A stretch of DNA of 64,000 nt, from positions 117,852,989 through 117,916,988 of the forward strand of contig CM035423.1 of assembly GCA_020310875.1 (NCBI GenBank), given 5' to 3'. Shown here one piece after another: positions 11,431 through 21,300 of this stretch; the stretch's first letter is position 1, and each line of letters begins with the position of its first letter. This DNA comes from Ceratopteris richardii (lineage: Eukaryota > Streptophyta > Polypodiopsida > Polypodiales > Pteridaceae). Both the position numbers and the translations under genes were made by a program. The notes beneath the pieces were generated by a model. The model made no database searches, had not been told where the DNA came from, and saw nothing but the letters and a program-made list of their open reading frames with translations.

Positions 11431-12664
11431 ATGGCTTCTTCTTCTCGTCATCCTTCCAATCGTATAACCTCATGTGAGGTTTACAACACAAGAGAGGATT
11501 CTTTGTTGAAACCTCTTTTTGTGAAAGTAAATGAATGGGTAACTATGCTTCCTAGTTGCAGAGGTGCCCATAAAGTCAAGCGTGTCAAAAGAGACAACAC
11601 AAGAAACCACTGGAAGGGACGTATTCTTAGTTTCAAATTGAAGAGATGTGGTTGGTTTGCACGAGTACAACATGTGTACACCGTGAAGGATCTTGTTCTA
11701 GAAAATCATCTGCAATTCCCTTCGTACTGTAAGTGAAGTTTTACAATGCTCTTCTATCATTCCGGTTGTTTTTGTATAACAAAACATATGTTTTTGTATT
11801 GGAGATATCTTTCCTTCCAATATTGTGGAATGGCAACCTGTTGAATGTTTAACAGGAACATTCAGAGTTCTTCATAAGGAATATGCAGAACTCATGTATG
11901 CAGACAAATCTGTTCAATTTTTCAATAGCATAGAGTTATTTGTCCATTATGCAGATTATCAAGTGCCATTAGGGAGGAGTTCTTATGGAAATCTTGTACA
12001 TGTACCTGGTCCTTGCATCTCTTCATTAGATTGGGATGCTCCTGATCATTCAACAGTTTTAAGTTTTCTATGCAAAATGAAATTTGACATCCAAAAGGCA
12101 ATGTTAGCAGGCCGAATTTTGAGAAGGATAAAGATTCAATGGTTTTTGCCTATTCATGTCTTTGTAGCATGCTTTAAAAACATGTTATTACAAAAAACTA
12201 CAACAATGTGGTTGAATAGGAGAGTCGCTATTTCAGAGATTGATGATGTTTTAGGTAAAGAATGGCATAACAAAGAAGTTCAAAAGCTAGGTGACATTAT
12301 TTTATGTAAAGTTAGTCCCAATTCTCTTTCAATCTCATATCAGATATGTCGACAATCTTTGGTTTTAGGATATGACTACAGAAGGTGGAAAAAAAAGCTT
12401 GGACTTTGGATAGCCTTGGACTCCGAGGAGAGCTGTCGAGAATTTGAGTTAGAAGTATTGATTCATCCAGATTTTCAATCAAGGAAAATAATTGTCACTG
12501 CAAATTGGAATGTAAGGGAGCTCCTAGAATACCTTGATGAGGTATCATCACAGTGTAGATTCTCAATTGATGATGCAATAGTTAACATTAGATCAGAGAA
12601 ATCATTATCTTGCATAACTTACCTGCCACCAAGGGTGATTAAGTTCCAACCCTTAAGATTGTAA
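11431..12664 (+). CDS. Two-exon gene, 385-residue protein of unknown function
   Basis: Exon 1 is 11431-11728 and exon 2 is 11805-12664, joined by a 76-base intron with a GTAAGT donor and a TTTTTGTATTGGAG acceptor. The split codon becomes TAT (Tyr) and the frame stays open to the stop. Without splicing, exon 1 hits a stop 8 bases after the donor. The product is basic at its N-terminus (CRGAHKVKRVKRDNTRNHW). The next stretch (HWKGRILSF, then WFARVQHVYTVKDLVLE) faintly recalls BAH-type chromatin modules, but I would not assign that. No signal peptide, membrane helix or transposon domain is visible in the rest. It is the only non-transposon frame here with TATA box, start, splice sites and stop all undamaged. 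Confidence 0.65.
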
Positions 12665-12719
12665 CAAGTTAACCCTTGGCATTCTTACATAATGTATCTC
12701 CCTCTTATAGAAGCTTATA

Positions 12720-13060
12720 TTGATACTTCCATTGAATTTTCTTTGCAGGATGGTGACAAAGAATGTGTGTTAAACCATGAATTTCAAATGTCTATATTCA
12801 TATTTGCATTTTTTAATTTAATTTCAAGATTTTGATGAGGTTCTTATTGTACAATGATAAGAATATAAACCAAGACATTCTAAGATATTTTTTAGGTCCT
12901 TTATTTCATATTTCCATTGATTTTTATTTGCAGGAGTGAATTGATGACTTCAATTATTCCCCTTCATCTAAACTCATATTGACATTTTTTTTGTTTAATC
13001 TTAACATTCTGATGAGGTTCCAACTAAGAAATAATTATACAGGAACTTGCATAAGTAAAT
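12720..13060 (+). repeat. Diverged tandem duplication, about 180-bp unit
   Basis: CCATTGA(A/T)TTTT(C/A)(T/A)TTGCAGGA occurs at 12729 and 12914, and GATGAGGTTC at 12834 and 13011, in the same order. Both units contain a good-looking splice acceptor (TTTGCAG). The segment may therefore be a duplicated intron-exon edge or 3' region of the gene at 11431. Confidence 0.55.
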
Positions 13061-13201
13061 TCTAGATGAACAAGAGATCTAGAATACAATATCTAGTTTC
13101 AATTGAATTATTATAGTCTATCAAAGGTGCACATTAGTTTCAATTAAATTATTTGATTCTATCCATCTTTTTTGTCATCAAGTAATGCAAGAGAAAGTAT
13201 C

Positions 13202-13342
13202 ATGGTGCACCTAACAAGTAATATTAGAGAGGGTGGAGAACCTGGTGCAAATTCCAATCCAAGGTTTGATATTTCAAAATATGAAGAGCATGACTTAAGT
13301 CATAAAACAGAGGAGACGAGATTAGAGAAGACGATCGATTGA
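13202..13342 (+). other. Possible short coding remnant (46 codons)
   Basis: A frame from the ATG at 13202 (MVHLTSNIREGGEPGANSN) runs to a TGA at 13340. Its composition looks protein-like, but I know no homologue. It ends inside the hairpin that starts at 13331. It might be a decayed last exon of the gene at 11431 or chance. Confidence 0.2.
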
Positions 13343-13400
13343 AGCGACTAGTGCAATTTGAACTTGTCGGATCTCCCTTATCGCTTAGATCGGTCGTGTT
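13331..13400. repeat. Hairpin element copy H1
   Basis: The left arm ACGATCGATTGAAGCGACTAG pairs imperfectly with the right arm CCTTATCGCTTAGATCGGTCGT. It belongs to the hairpin family described at 30026-30092 and is one of the more diverged copies. Confidence 0.7.
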
Positions 13401-13530
13401 AGCAAACTACCGAGAGAGACTTCACCAAGTGACTTTGCGTAAAGGTTTGACTCATGACTATAAAAACAACTTGCAACAACTCATCTCATGCAAAGTTGCT
13501 TAAAGGGGATGCTATGTTGAAATGGATAAT

Positions 13531-13599
13531 ACGACTGATGCAAGGGATAGTGGCAATCCAAAATTATCTGATTCCCCGTATTGCTTGTATCGATCGTGT
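13531..13599. repeat. Hairpin element copy H2
   Basis: The left arm ACGACTGATGCAAGGGATAG and the right arm CGTATTGCTTGTATCGATCGTG form the same stem as the other copies, with several mismatches. It begins 200 bases after H1 begins, a spacing close to the 186-197 bases seen in the 15.6-16.07 kb array. Confidence 0.7.
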
Positions 13600-13916
13600 C
13601 CTCTTTCTTCTTTACGTTCTTCTATATCTTCTCCAATTTAAACTTTCCAACAAGAATGAAGTAAGAAACCCACAATGCAGTCATATTTGTGACACGACCA
13701 AATTTAATTGGACCATGCAATAAACTTTTGTTTAACTCTCAAGAGGTTCAATACAACTGTATATTTCTCAAGGCATATTGTAAAGGCAAATAAATATGGT
13801 TACAATGACCATCTTCCAAATGAAGATTGGCATAAGTACAAACAATTTGTACAAAAATAAATCTTCCAACCTATGTTGGTTTTACAATAGATTTCAATCT
13901 TAGACTAAAAAATGAT
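13600..13916. other. Spacer; nothing recognised
   Basis: AT-rich sequence between the hairpin copies and the end of the minus-strand Ulp1-like gene. I see no coding frame or repeat in it. It may include the 3' untranslated region of that gene. Confidence 0.4.
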
Positions 13917-14128
13917 TCAACCCTTTCTATCCTTTTTGGAGCCCTTTTTTCTCTGTTGCTTGTGGCCCTTTTTGGAGCTTTCACCTTGACTCATTTTCTT
14001 GGTCCCATGCTTCAATGGTGAGTGAAAAGGATCCCCTTTCTTTTTTTCTTCAAACTTTTTTTTATCAGGTGGAGGGGGTGGAGGTGAGTCTAGATCATTG
14101 GGGCAGATTGCATGTTTCATAATGCCAT
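13917..14128 (-). other. Lys/Pro-rich tail frame after the Ulp1-like gene
   Basis: Directly after the stop of the peptidase exon, another minus-strand frame encodes six prolines, then DKKKFEEKKKGD, then a basic end (KKGHKQQRKKGSKKDRKG) that looks like a nuclear localisation tail. The two frames overlap at a run of AG repeats (14136-14146). A slippage of one or two bases there would join them. I infer that this was the C-terminal tail of the same protein. Confidence 0.4.
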
Positions 14129-14959
14129 TTATTGCTCTCTCTCTCTGATCAAGATGATCCATGCATCTGGATAGTCTGATAAATTTAATTGAGGACTGTA
14201 AAACCTTCTTTCCAAGAATATTACAGCATTTGCAACCACTCTCCAGCCACATGATGTTGCGTCTTTCTGCAATGGCACATGAATTTGTATGTATCCAAAT
14301 TGCTTTTGTTCATTCAATTTAGCGATTCCAAGAAAATTCTGATCAATATGCATCTTGAGAAGCTTTGCAGCACTACATTGTAAAGTGAAAATCAGAATGG
14401 ATGGCATGGCTGTTAGATAGAAAACAAAATGTATAGCAACTTACAGTTTGCAATTCCCATGTTGTGATTTAAGAGAATTGAGGAAAAGAGCTTGATATGC
14501 ATTGAAGTCAACAATAATAAGACTCCAATGGCCCCTGTCAATGAGTTGCATGTAAATATACTTTCTTAAATGAAACAAATATCTTTCCAAAATGAAGATG
14601 AATACTTACTTTTCAATATATGGGTAGATAACACATTCTACCTCTTCTGTAAAATCCTGTGGAAAGGACTTGGCATCTCCATGTTTATGCAAAAAACATT
14701 GTGTCACCAGAGGATCTATGATAAATACTTTTCTTTGAACCACTTCCTCACATTGTTGAAGAAGAACCCTACAAATCAAGAAATAAAAATTCATTTTTAA
14801 GGAACTAGAAAATTAAGCAATACAAGAGCACTTTATGGCCTCTAGATAATACCTGAGTGAAATGTTGACCACACTATCTGATATTTCAACATGAAACTCC
14901 CTCAACATTTTGTTGTCTTCAGGTCTAATGTCAAGAAACCATTCATTCTGCCATGCCAT
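14129..14959 (-). CDS. Ulp1/SENP-like (C48) cysteine peptidase, four exons
   Basis: Minus-strand exons 14959-14853, 14768-14610, 14534-14445 and 14372-14129 join in frame (600 bases, 199 residues). Introns are 84, 75 and 72 bases, each with GT and AG edges (donors GTATTA, GTAAGT, GTAAGT). The family removes SUMO or related tags from proteins. The order of signatures fits: FIIDPLVTQCFLHKHGDA, the catalytic-His motif GHWSLIIVDF, then ALFLNSL, and finally HVPLQKDATSCGWRVVANAV with the oxyanion Gln and catalytic Cys. The usual Asp of the DSL motif is Asn here. Length equals a bare C48 domain. The same frame continues upstream of the ATG through one TAG at about 14982 into a Lys/Leu/Gln-rich helix (NQIQKLQKANKELLKK), so the true start may be farther upstream. 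Confidence 0.65.
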
Positions 14960-15138
14960 TGCAACATTAACTATTATCTACCCATCTCCTTTCTTAAGGA
15001 GCTCTTTATTTGCTTTTTGTAACTTTTGAATCTGGTTTAAGATGACACTTTCCTCTGTAAATAATCCCTACCCTCTCCTCCTCACTATTTGCTGCAATTC
15101 TAGTTTCATGATCATGACTGACTTGAGGGTTGATCTCT

Positions 15139-15516
15139 TCAATGAAAACTTTTGTTTTGGGTGCTCGGGATGGAGGTATATTTAAAATGCAGGCATAGCA
15201 GTGCTTGAGTTTGCCACCTCACATTGATAAAGGATGAGGTTTTCATCAAAGAACAGAGGTTGGATGTGATCTGCTCAACTCTCATAAATGGAAGTTTAGG
15301 GATCAACAATCCCACAGACTTTTGAGCTCTTCTAATTTCCCTCAAGGACTTTACATGGTACTTGACCCTTTTCTTTGAAGGCTTGTCTGATACATTGCCT
15401 TGAACCTTCTAGGGATTTTACTCCTGGAAATTTTGCTCTTGGGCATTTTGTTCCTGGGCATTTTGGTCATGACCCTCAGGGTGCAACTTCCTTGCTGTCT
15501 TTTTGGTCCTAGCCAT
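15139..15516 (-). pseudogene. Histone H3 / CENH3-like reading frame with two stops
   Basis: From the ATG at 15516 the minus strand reads MARTKKTARK, the H3 tail start, then a Gln/Asn repeat (AQEQN units), then KKRVKYHVKSLREIRRAQKS and LLIPKLPFMR. Those match the alpha-N and alpha-1 segments of H3. LLIP rather than LLIR, plus a Trp in VRWQTQALLCLH, resembles the centromeric variant CENH3. Two stops (TAA 15418-15420, TAG 15409-15411) lie in the tail. The last helices of the histone fold are missing, and the frame ends in unrelated residues. It lies head-to-tail upstream of the Ulp1-like exons and may belong to one gene. It could be a captured or decayed H3 variant; a short spliced-out segment around the stops is conceivable but would be only about 13 bases. 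Confidence 0.6.
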
Positions 15517-15615
15517 ATTCTGCACGAAATGGAGAGTCTTTAGGCAAGGAAGTGGAAAGGAAAGGAAACTGACTCTCAAAAACTTTGATCAAGGACTCTT
15601 TCCACTGTCAGAGAC

Positions 15616-15683
15616 ACGACCGATCCAAGCGATAAGAGTCATCCGGAAATGCTCGAATGTCCCTTATCGCTTGCATCGGTCAT
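15616..15683. repeat. Hairpin element copy H3
   Basis: Arms ACGACCGATCCAAGCGATAAG and CTTATCGCTTGCATCGGTCAT. The middle holds a second small inverted repeat (CATCCGG with a diverged partner). Confidence 0.8.
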
Positions 15684-15801
15684 GCTTCTTATCGTGAAGA
15701 AATATCAGTGAATACCATTTCCCTTGGAATGCATTATAGCTAATTCTCAACCAAATAAAACGTTACTTCAGAGCTTTTATCGAGGATTCCATTTAAGAAG
15801 C

Positions 15802-15869
15802 ACGACCGATCCAAGCGATTAGGAACATCCGGAAATCCCCGGATGTCCCTTATTGCTTGCATCAGTCGT
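15802..15869. repeat. Hairpin element copy H4
   Basis: Arms ACGACCGATCCAAGCGATTAGG and CCTTATTGCTTGCATCAGTCGT. The inner part contains CATCCGGAAATCCCCGGATG, a nested short palindrome. Confidence 0.8.
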
Positions 15870-15998
15870 CCTTGAATTCATCATCAAATATCAATCAATA
15901 CTAGTTCGAATATAGCTTACAATGCATAATACTCAAGCATCACTAAGAAAAACATAATTTGCAAGCTATGATCAAGGTCTCGATACCATTTAAGAAAC

Positions 15999-16066
15999 AT
16001 GACCGATCCAAGCGATACGGTTTATCCACAAATCCCGGATGTACCCTGATCGCTTGGATCGGTCGT
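15999..16066. repeat. Hairpin element copy H5
   Basis: Arms ATGACCGATCCAAGCGAT and ATCGCTTGGATCGGTCGTGT pair almost perfectly. Both arms have the CCAAG version of the core, while most other right arms have TGCAT. Confidence 0.8.
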
Positions 16067-16083
16067 GTCCATATTACCTAACG

Positions 16084-16099
16084 TAGAGAGCGCTCTCTA
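16084..16099. repeat. 16-bp perfect palindrome
   Basis: TAGAGAGCGCTCTCTA is its own reverse complement. It lies between the hairpin array and the minus-strand TATA-like box, close to the expected minus-strand transcription start. Confidence 0.75.
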
Positions 16100-16195
16100 T
16101 AGAAATTGTGAAGAAGCAGCTTAAAAATTTGTTGGCGATGGAACCTCGATGCTTGGAAAGTGTTGAGAAAAAAAATGAGAGAAATGAATAGGGAA

Positions 16196-16205
16196 GCTTA
16201 AATAG
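16196..16205 (-). promoter_or_regulatory. TATA-like box for the minus-strand H3/Ulp1-like gene
   Basis: On the minus strand the sequence reads CTATTTAAGC. It is the only TATA-like motif I see at a sensible place upstream of the H3-like frame, with a CT-rich stretch following it. The leader to 15516 would be about 650 bases and include hairpins H5, H4 and H3. Confidence 0.4.
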
Positions 16206-16230
16206 GTCTCATAATTGAGTTGACCATTAG

Positions 16231-16387
16231 TGCCACATGGCATGCCAGGATTGGTCCACGTCATATAATCGTTGTGAATTCCAATGTTCTTTGCCACGTG
16301 GCATGATTTGATTGGGCCATGTCATCTACCCATTGGGATTCCCAACGTACCTTTGCCACATGGCACTCAGTGATTGGTCCACATCAT
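16231..16387. promoter_or_regulatory. Triple G-box/CCAAT repeat between divergent genes
   Basis: Three tandem copies, with 61- and 62-base spacing, start at 16231, 16292 and 16354. Each has TGCCAC(A/G)TGGCA followed by GATTGG(T/G)CCA and CATGTCAT-like sequence. The middle one contains the palindromic G-box GCCACGTGGC; GATTGG is a CCAAT box. They sit between a minus-strand TATA-like box at 16196 and a plus-strand TATA at 16414, as expected of a shared two-way promoter. Confidence 0.65.
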
Positions 16388-16413
16388 TCGATCGTTACTT
16401 CCTCCATCCTCCC

Positions 16414-16423
16414 CTATAAATAG
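16414..16423 (+). promoter_or_regulatory. TATA box of the 16.6-kb gene
   Basis: CTATAAATAG is a near-consensus plant TATA box, 27 bases after the last G-box/CCAAT repeat. Transcription starting near 16450 would place hairpin H6 in the leader ahead of the ATG at 16610. Confidence 0.65.
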
Positions 16424-16503
16424 CAACTTCCTTCACAAACTCAAATTTTGAACCTTCAGAGAATTTGTCTAATTTTCGTGCATATTTTTCTTTCATCCCC
16501 GAT

Positions 16504-16571
16504 ACGACCGATACAAGAGATTTTCCCCGTTTGACCCACGTTGACTCACTTTAGTTGCTTGCATCGGTTGT
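16504..16571. repeat. Hairpin element copy H6
   Basis: Left arm ACGACCGATACAAGAGATT and right arm AGTTGCTTGCATCGGTTGT. It is a more diverged stem than H5 or H9. It lies between the TATA box and the first ATG of the plus-strand gene. Confidence 0.65.
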
Positions 16572-16609
16572 GTTCTCCTCATAGACATACAAGAGAAGCT
16601 GTAGCTAAG

Positions 16610-17644
16610 ATGAAGGGAATGAATGAGATCCTTAGTGTCTCTCCATCAGAGAAACTACTTGACTTCATGGTTCAAGAGGGTTTAACTATAGATTACTTTC
16701 CTGATGCAATGACGATATTCAACCCCAAGATTGATTTTGAAAAACTCCTAGAGAAATAAAAAAGTTTACTTAAGGATGAGTGGGAGAACTTCTTGGGGTT
16801 GATCAATGGAAAGATTCTTTCTATTTCTTAGAAAACCTATGTCCATCCTCACATCTTTGGGAAAGATCCAATAGATAGGGAAAAAATCACAAGAAAATGC
16901 AAAAGGATATCCCCTTTGCTAGGGAAGCTAGATTTATGCCCAGAGCATGAAACGGACTCCTGCTTGCTCCCTTTAAACATTGCTTTCTTGATATGGCTTG
17001 ATCACATCTCAGTTGAAAAGGATGAAAGTGTTCATGTTGAAGACTAGCCTTTCTTAGAGCTGACACTTGAGGGAAGCTCAAAAACTATGAAAGGTGTCAT
17101 GGAGATTGTTGAGGAGATCAATCTCCAAGCAGAAGAAGAGCAGGTCAAAGGTTTTGATGTGGCCACTTTTAAAGCAAAGAATGCAATAAGGGAGCCAACT
17201 GAAGAAGTTCAAGTGTCTAAGAAGTCCCTAATTCTCCCAAATCTACCTTTTTACTTTATCTCTGAAAAGGAGTTTATCCCTCTATTTTACATTCAGGAAC
17301 TTTTCAATCTTAGGGAGGACTACTACCTTGCAACTATAGCTGAGTCAGAAGAAGTTGCAAGGAGATTCATCAATAAGAAAGGAGAAAGAAAAGTAGAATT
17401 TTTGCATCTTGATTTGAATTTGTCAAATGAAGAATTCAAAGATTCATCACAAGCTCTTTCAAAATGCTTTGAGAAAGCTATCTCAGAGAAGCCAACACTT
17501 GCTGATGAAGAGTTTGATGAGCATCAGAAGCAACTAGGAGTATACTCGTTTGGGCGCAGCTATTCATTCTTGGATGTTGCTGAGGACAAAGGAACAATAT
17601 GTATTGACTCAAAAGAGCTCATTGAGGAGGAAGATGAGGTCAAG
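16610..17644 (+). pseudogene. Decayed gene of unknown function, first exon(s)
   Basis: One frame runs from the ATG at 16610 to a GTATGT donor at 17645, broken only by TAA 16757-16759, TAG 16829-16831 and TAG 17045-17047. The start reads MKGMNEILSVSPSEKLLDFM and the last 190 codons (from 17087) are fully open. The protein would be acidic and helical, with no domain that I recognise and no membrane segment. The end (KELIEEEDEVK) coincides with the donor. The donor-proximal string GAGATGAGGTCAAGGTATG recurs after Copia insertions at 22960, 29890 and 30105, so this exon edge has been duplicated with the hairpins. If transcribed it would make only a 49-residue peptide. Confidence 0.5.
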
Positions 17645-17720
17645 GTATGTTGTTTAATATATTCTCATGAATTTTAGGTTTTGACCAAGATCTCCATTTA
17701 TAAAGTGAGAAATCCACCAT

Positions 17721-17747
17721 GACCGATGCAAGCGATAATGCCCATCG
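17721..17747. repeat. Left half of hairpin H7, split by a Copia insertion
   Basis: GACCGATGCAAGCGATAATG is the left arm. The right arm (GGCCTTATCGCTTGCATTGG) resumes at 22921-22946 after the retrotransposon. The insertion point lies in the loop, and CATCG at 17743-17747 is repeated at 22902-22906 as the target duplication. Confidence 0.85.
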
Positions 17748-17977
17748 TGTTGATATATTTAGGTAGTGATGTGTGTGAACACACTAGGACCGCCGGGGCA
17801 TTTTTTTCCCTCTTTAAGAGGTTTTTTTCCCTCGGCTTGTATATACGCCTATTGCCCTAATGGGCTACTTATCTTTGTACATTCTCTAGTAATACATTCA
17901 GTATTGTGTGTTGTGCTCCAAGCTTCTTCTTCTTCCTTGTGCTGTTCCCGTGCTTCCACAGAAGTCTAACTCCAACA
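17748..17977 (+). repeat. 5' LTR of the family-A Copia element
   Basis: 230 bases, TG to CA. It contains the short palindrome TGTGTGAACACAC and a TATA-like TGTATATACGCC near 17838 that could serve as the element promoter. Compared with the 3' LTR I see only a handful of differences (for example GTAGTGATG versus GTAGTTATG, CCCGTGC versus CGCGTGC). Confidence 0.95.
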
Positions 17978-17979
17978 AT

Positions 17980-17993
17980 TGGTATCAGAGCAG
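17980..17993 (+). promoter_or_regulatory. Primer-binding site (initiator tRNA-Met)
   Basis: TGGTATCAGAGCAG follows the LTR after two bases. This is the standard complement of the 3' end of plant initiator tRNA-Met used by most Copia elements. Confidence 0.9.
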
Positions 17994-18332
17994 GTCGTCG
18001 CTTCATCTAGGGTGCCGTCGACACTCCTCCGTTTGTAGTCTCAGAATCGTATGAATTTTGGTGAGCATACTCAGGGTGTTTCCGAGATCAAAACTGCTTC
18101 GCTTTGTGGTGCCGAAATCGCGATCTGAGCTCGTTTCGGCCTCCGAACGCACTATCGCAGTGCTTGTGTAGGCTATTTCGTCTTTTTGTGCCAAAGGTAT
18201 ATACCAGTTTCTGTTCGCCAGTATAAGCGTCTCGAACTCTGCTACAGGTTTAGCAGAAGTCGTCTGGGCAGTTCCGTTCAACTTTTTGAGATACAGTCAA
18301 TTTTCTGCATCAAGGTATTTTAGTCACCGGCC

Positions 18333-21300
18333 ATGGCTGAAAGTAGTGATGTATTCCGTATGTTGGCTGTTGAGGATAAGTTGGATGGTACCAACTACCC
18401 ATTATGGGCTTATATGATGCGACATGTATTGGTTGCAAAAGGATTGTGGAACATTGTGCAGGGTGTTGAAAGACGTCCTGTTACACCTGTAACAACAGGT
18501 ACTACAAATACAGGTGCTGGAGCTGATGAAGATGGTGTCGAAGATGATATTGTGCAGATTCCTATTCGTGCTGCTGTTTTTGTTGCACCTATTGCAGAGC
18601 AGATTTGTTGGGATGGCAGAGATGCCCAGGCGCATGTATTGATAGCTTTGTCTATCAAACGTGCCATTATTCCTCACATTCGCTCTTGCAGAACAGCTAG
18701 GGATGCTTGGGATACACTTACCGCATTGTACCAAGCTAGGAATGAGGCTCGTGTTGCTTACCTCCAAAAACAATTGGAGAGTGAGCACATGAATGAAGGT
18801 GATTCTATGGACAATTTCCTAACGAAGATCAAAGATTTGAAGGAAGAGTTGATTTCTGCTGATGAGGTTATACCAGATAGCTCACTTGTGCAGACCGTTC
18901 TGAATGGTCTTCCTGATTCATACCAGAGTTTTGCTTCTACTCTTTGGTTGATGATGAAAGGCAATCCGAATGCCTTACCATTTGAGGAGTTAGTTTCTGT
19001 TCTGTTGCAAGAAGATCAGTCTAGACAGAACAGGTCCATTATGCGTGTTGCAGATCAAGCTTTCCTGGCTAGTCAGAAGGGCAAAGGAAAATGGAGCTCT
19101 TCTACTAGTAAGCAGAAATCTGCAAATGCTGCACATTCGAAGAACCAGGATAAAGATGAGAAGAAATCAGAAAAGCAGAAATTTTTTTGCAAGTACTGTA
19201 AAGGGAATGATCATATCATAAAGAACTCTCCAAAACTGGCTGCAAAAGAGGCAAAGAAAAAGGAGGCTGGAATGGTTGTTGCAGAAGCATGTACACCAAA
19301 AACAGAGTCTGCTAATCTTGTGCAAGAAGAAGAATGGGCGTTTACTACTGTTTGTAGTTTTGACCCATCTTCTCATGAGCACTGCATGTCTGCAGTGGAC
19401 TCAGATGTTTGGTACTTTGACAGTGGGGCGACCAAACATATTACCTCGTAGCGCAGTTTCTTCTCTTCACTCGAGCCTGCCCCTACAGGGAATACTATCA
19501 CATGCGCCAACAACTCCTCTTATCCTGTTATGGGAGTTGGTAAGATAATTATGACTACTACTGATGGTAGTTCTTTCACCTTGTCAGATGCTTTATTTGT
19601 GCCAGGGATCAAGAAGAATCTGTTATCAGTTTCTGCATTAGCCAAGATTGGCTTGGTTGTGAAATTTGTTGATGACAGATGTACAATTCATGATCTGTCA
19701 AATGGCGATGTTATTATTGCTTCTGGCATTTTATGTCGTGGGTTGTATAAGCTCATAGACTATGAAAGATCTGTGAATGATTCGGCATTTGCAGTTCATG
19801 ATTCTCAGGCTATGTCAGATGCAAAGCTTTGGCATGCACGCTTTGGTCATCTGAATTTTGCGAGTTTGCTACGCCTGCAGAAATCTGATATGGTGTCTTC
19901 TTTGCCCAAGCTTGAGGCACCTAGAAAACATGTATGTGAAGGCTGTATTTTGGGCAAAATACAGCATTCCTCCTTTCCAAAAGATGGTTCAGTTCGGGCT
20001 ATGCAGAAATTGCAGCTTGTACATAGTGATGTCTGTGGTCCTATGCAGACACCTTCTTTTGGAAACTATCTTTACTTTGTGACTTTCATTGATGATTTTT
20101 CCAGGCATGCATGGGTATATCCATTGAAGGCAAAGTCCGAAGTGTTTTTGTGCTTCAAACAGTTTTTGGTTTTGGCTGAAAATCTGTCAGCATGTAAAAT
20201 GGGCACCCTCCGTTCTGATCGAGGGGGGGAATATATGTCTTTTGATTTTAATGCATTTCTAGCTGAACGTGGGATAAAACACCAGTGTACAATGCCGTAT
20301 ACACCTCAACAGAATGGAGTTTCTGAACCGAAGAACAAGTCACTCATGGAGATGGCGAGGTGTATGGTCAAGAGTGAGGCTTTACCACATAGTTTCTGAC
20401 TTGAGGCTGTCATGTGTGTAGCATATGTACTTAACAGGTGTCCCACTAAAGCGCTGCAGTCTATCACTCCATATGAGGCTTGGCATGACCGCAAGCCATC
20501 TGTTGCTCATCTGCGTGTTTTTGGTTGTTTGGCATATGCATTAGTGCCTGAACAACATCGTAGAAAATTGAATGATAAGGCAGTAAAATGTATTTTGTTG
20601 GGTACAGTTCTGAAAGTAAAGGCTATCGTCTGTATCATCCACAGACTAAACACATTCTGGTTAGCCGTGATGTTGTCTTTGTGGAAGATGCTATTCAGCC
20701 ATTGCTTTCATGTACTAAGGAGACATCTGTTAGCTCCAAAGACATGTATGATACTTTGATGCCTCTTTTTACAGGTGGATTGTCTAGTGCTTGTCCTAAT
20801 GAGGCAACTTCTCAGCCTTTATAGGTTTCATATGATGATGCAGATCATTCCATTTCTGATGCAGATTTACATGATGCACTTGTTGATGAGAGAGCTGATA
20901 TTGAGCACGTAAAAACTATGCCAAAATGGCTAGTGCAAACTTTGCGTGACAGCAAATTAGATGCACCTTTGTCATATCATACTCATTCAGGCTCTCATAG
21001 TGCCTCCTTTGCATCAGATTGCTATGCTATGGCTGCATCTAGTCTCTGTGATGAGAATGAGCCTGTTTCTTTTGATGAAGCACAAAATTCAGAAAATTGG
21101 ATGGCTGCTATGCAATCTGAATATGATGCTATAATGAAGAATAGTACATGGTCTTTATGTGACTTGCCTCCTATCAAGAAGGCCATTGGCACTAAGTGGG
21201 TATACAAGCTGAAGCGTAAACCTGATGGTACAGTTGACATGTATAAGGCTAGGCTTGTTGCAAAGGGTTATGCGCAGGAAAGAGGCATTGATTTTGATGA

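Larger units (their letters stand above)
15560..16070 (+). repeat. Tandem array of about 190-bp units, each with a hairpin
   Basis: Three units recur with 186- and 197-base spacing. Each has a lead such as GATCAAGG(A/T)CTC or TTTATCGAGGATTCC before the hairpin (H3 at 15616, H4 at 15802, H5 at 15999). After it comes an AT-rich part containing CATCAAATATCAATCAATAC-like sequence. The array sits between the TATA-like box at 16196 and the H3-like ATG at 15516, so it would lie in that gene's leader. Confidence 0.7.

Noticed and set aside
14373..14444. A shorter 35-base intron ending at CTATCTAACAG in the Ulp1-like gene
   Set aside because: Too short for a plant intron; the 72-base version ends at ACAATGTAG, keeps the frame and matches the size of the other introns.
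16541..16759. Upstream start at 16541 for the 16.6-kb gene
   Set aside because: It begins with TTG inside hairpin H6. The first ATG of the frame is at 16610, after the TATA box and leader.
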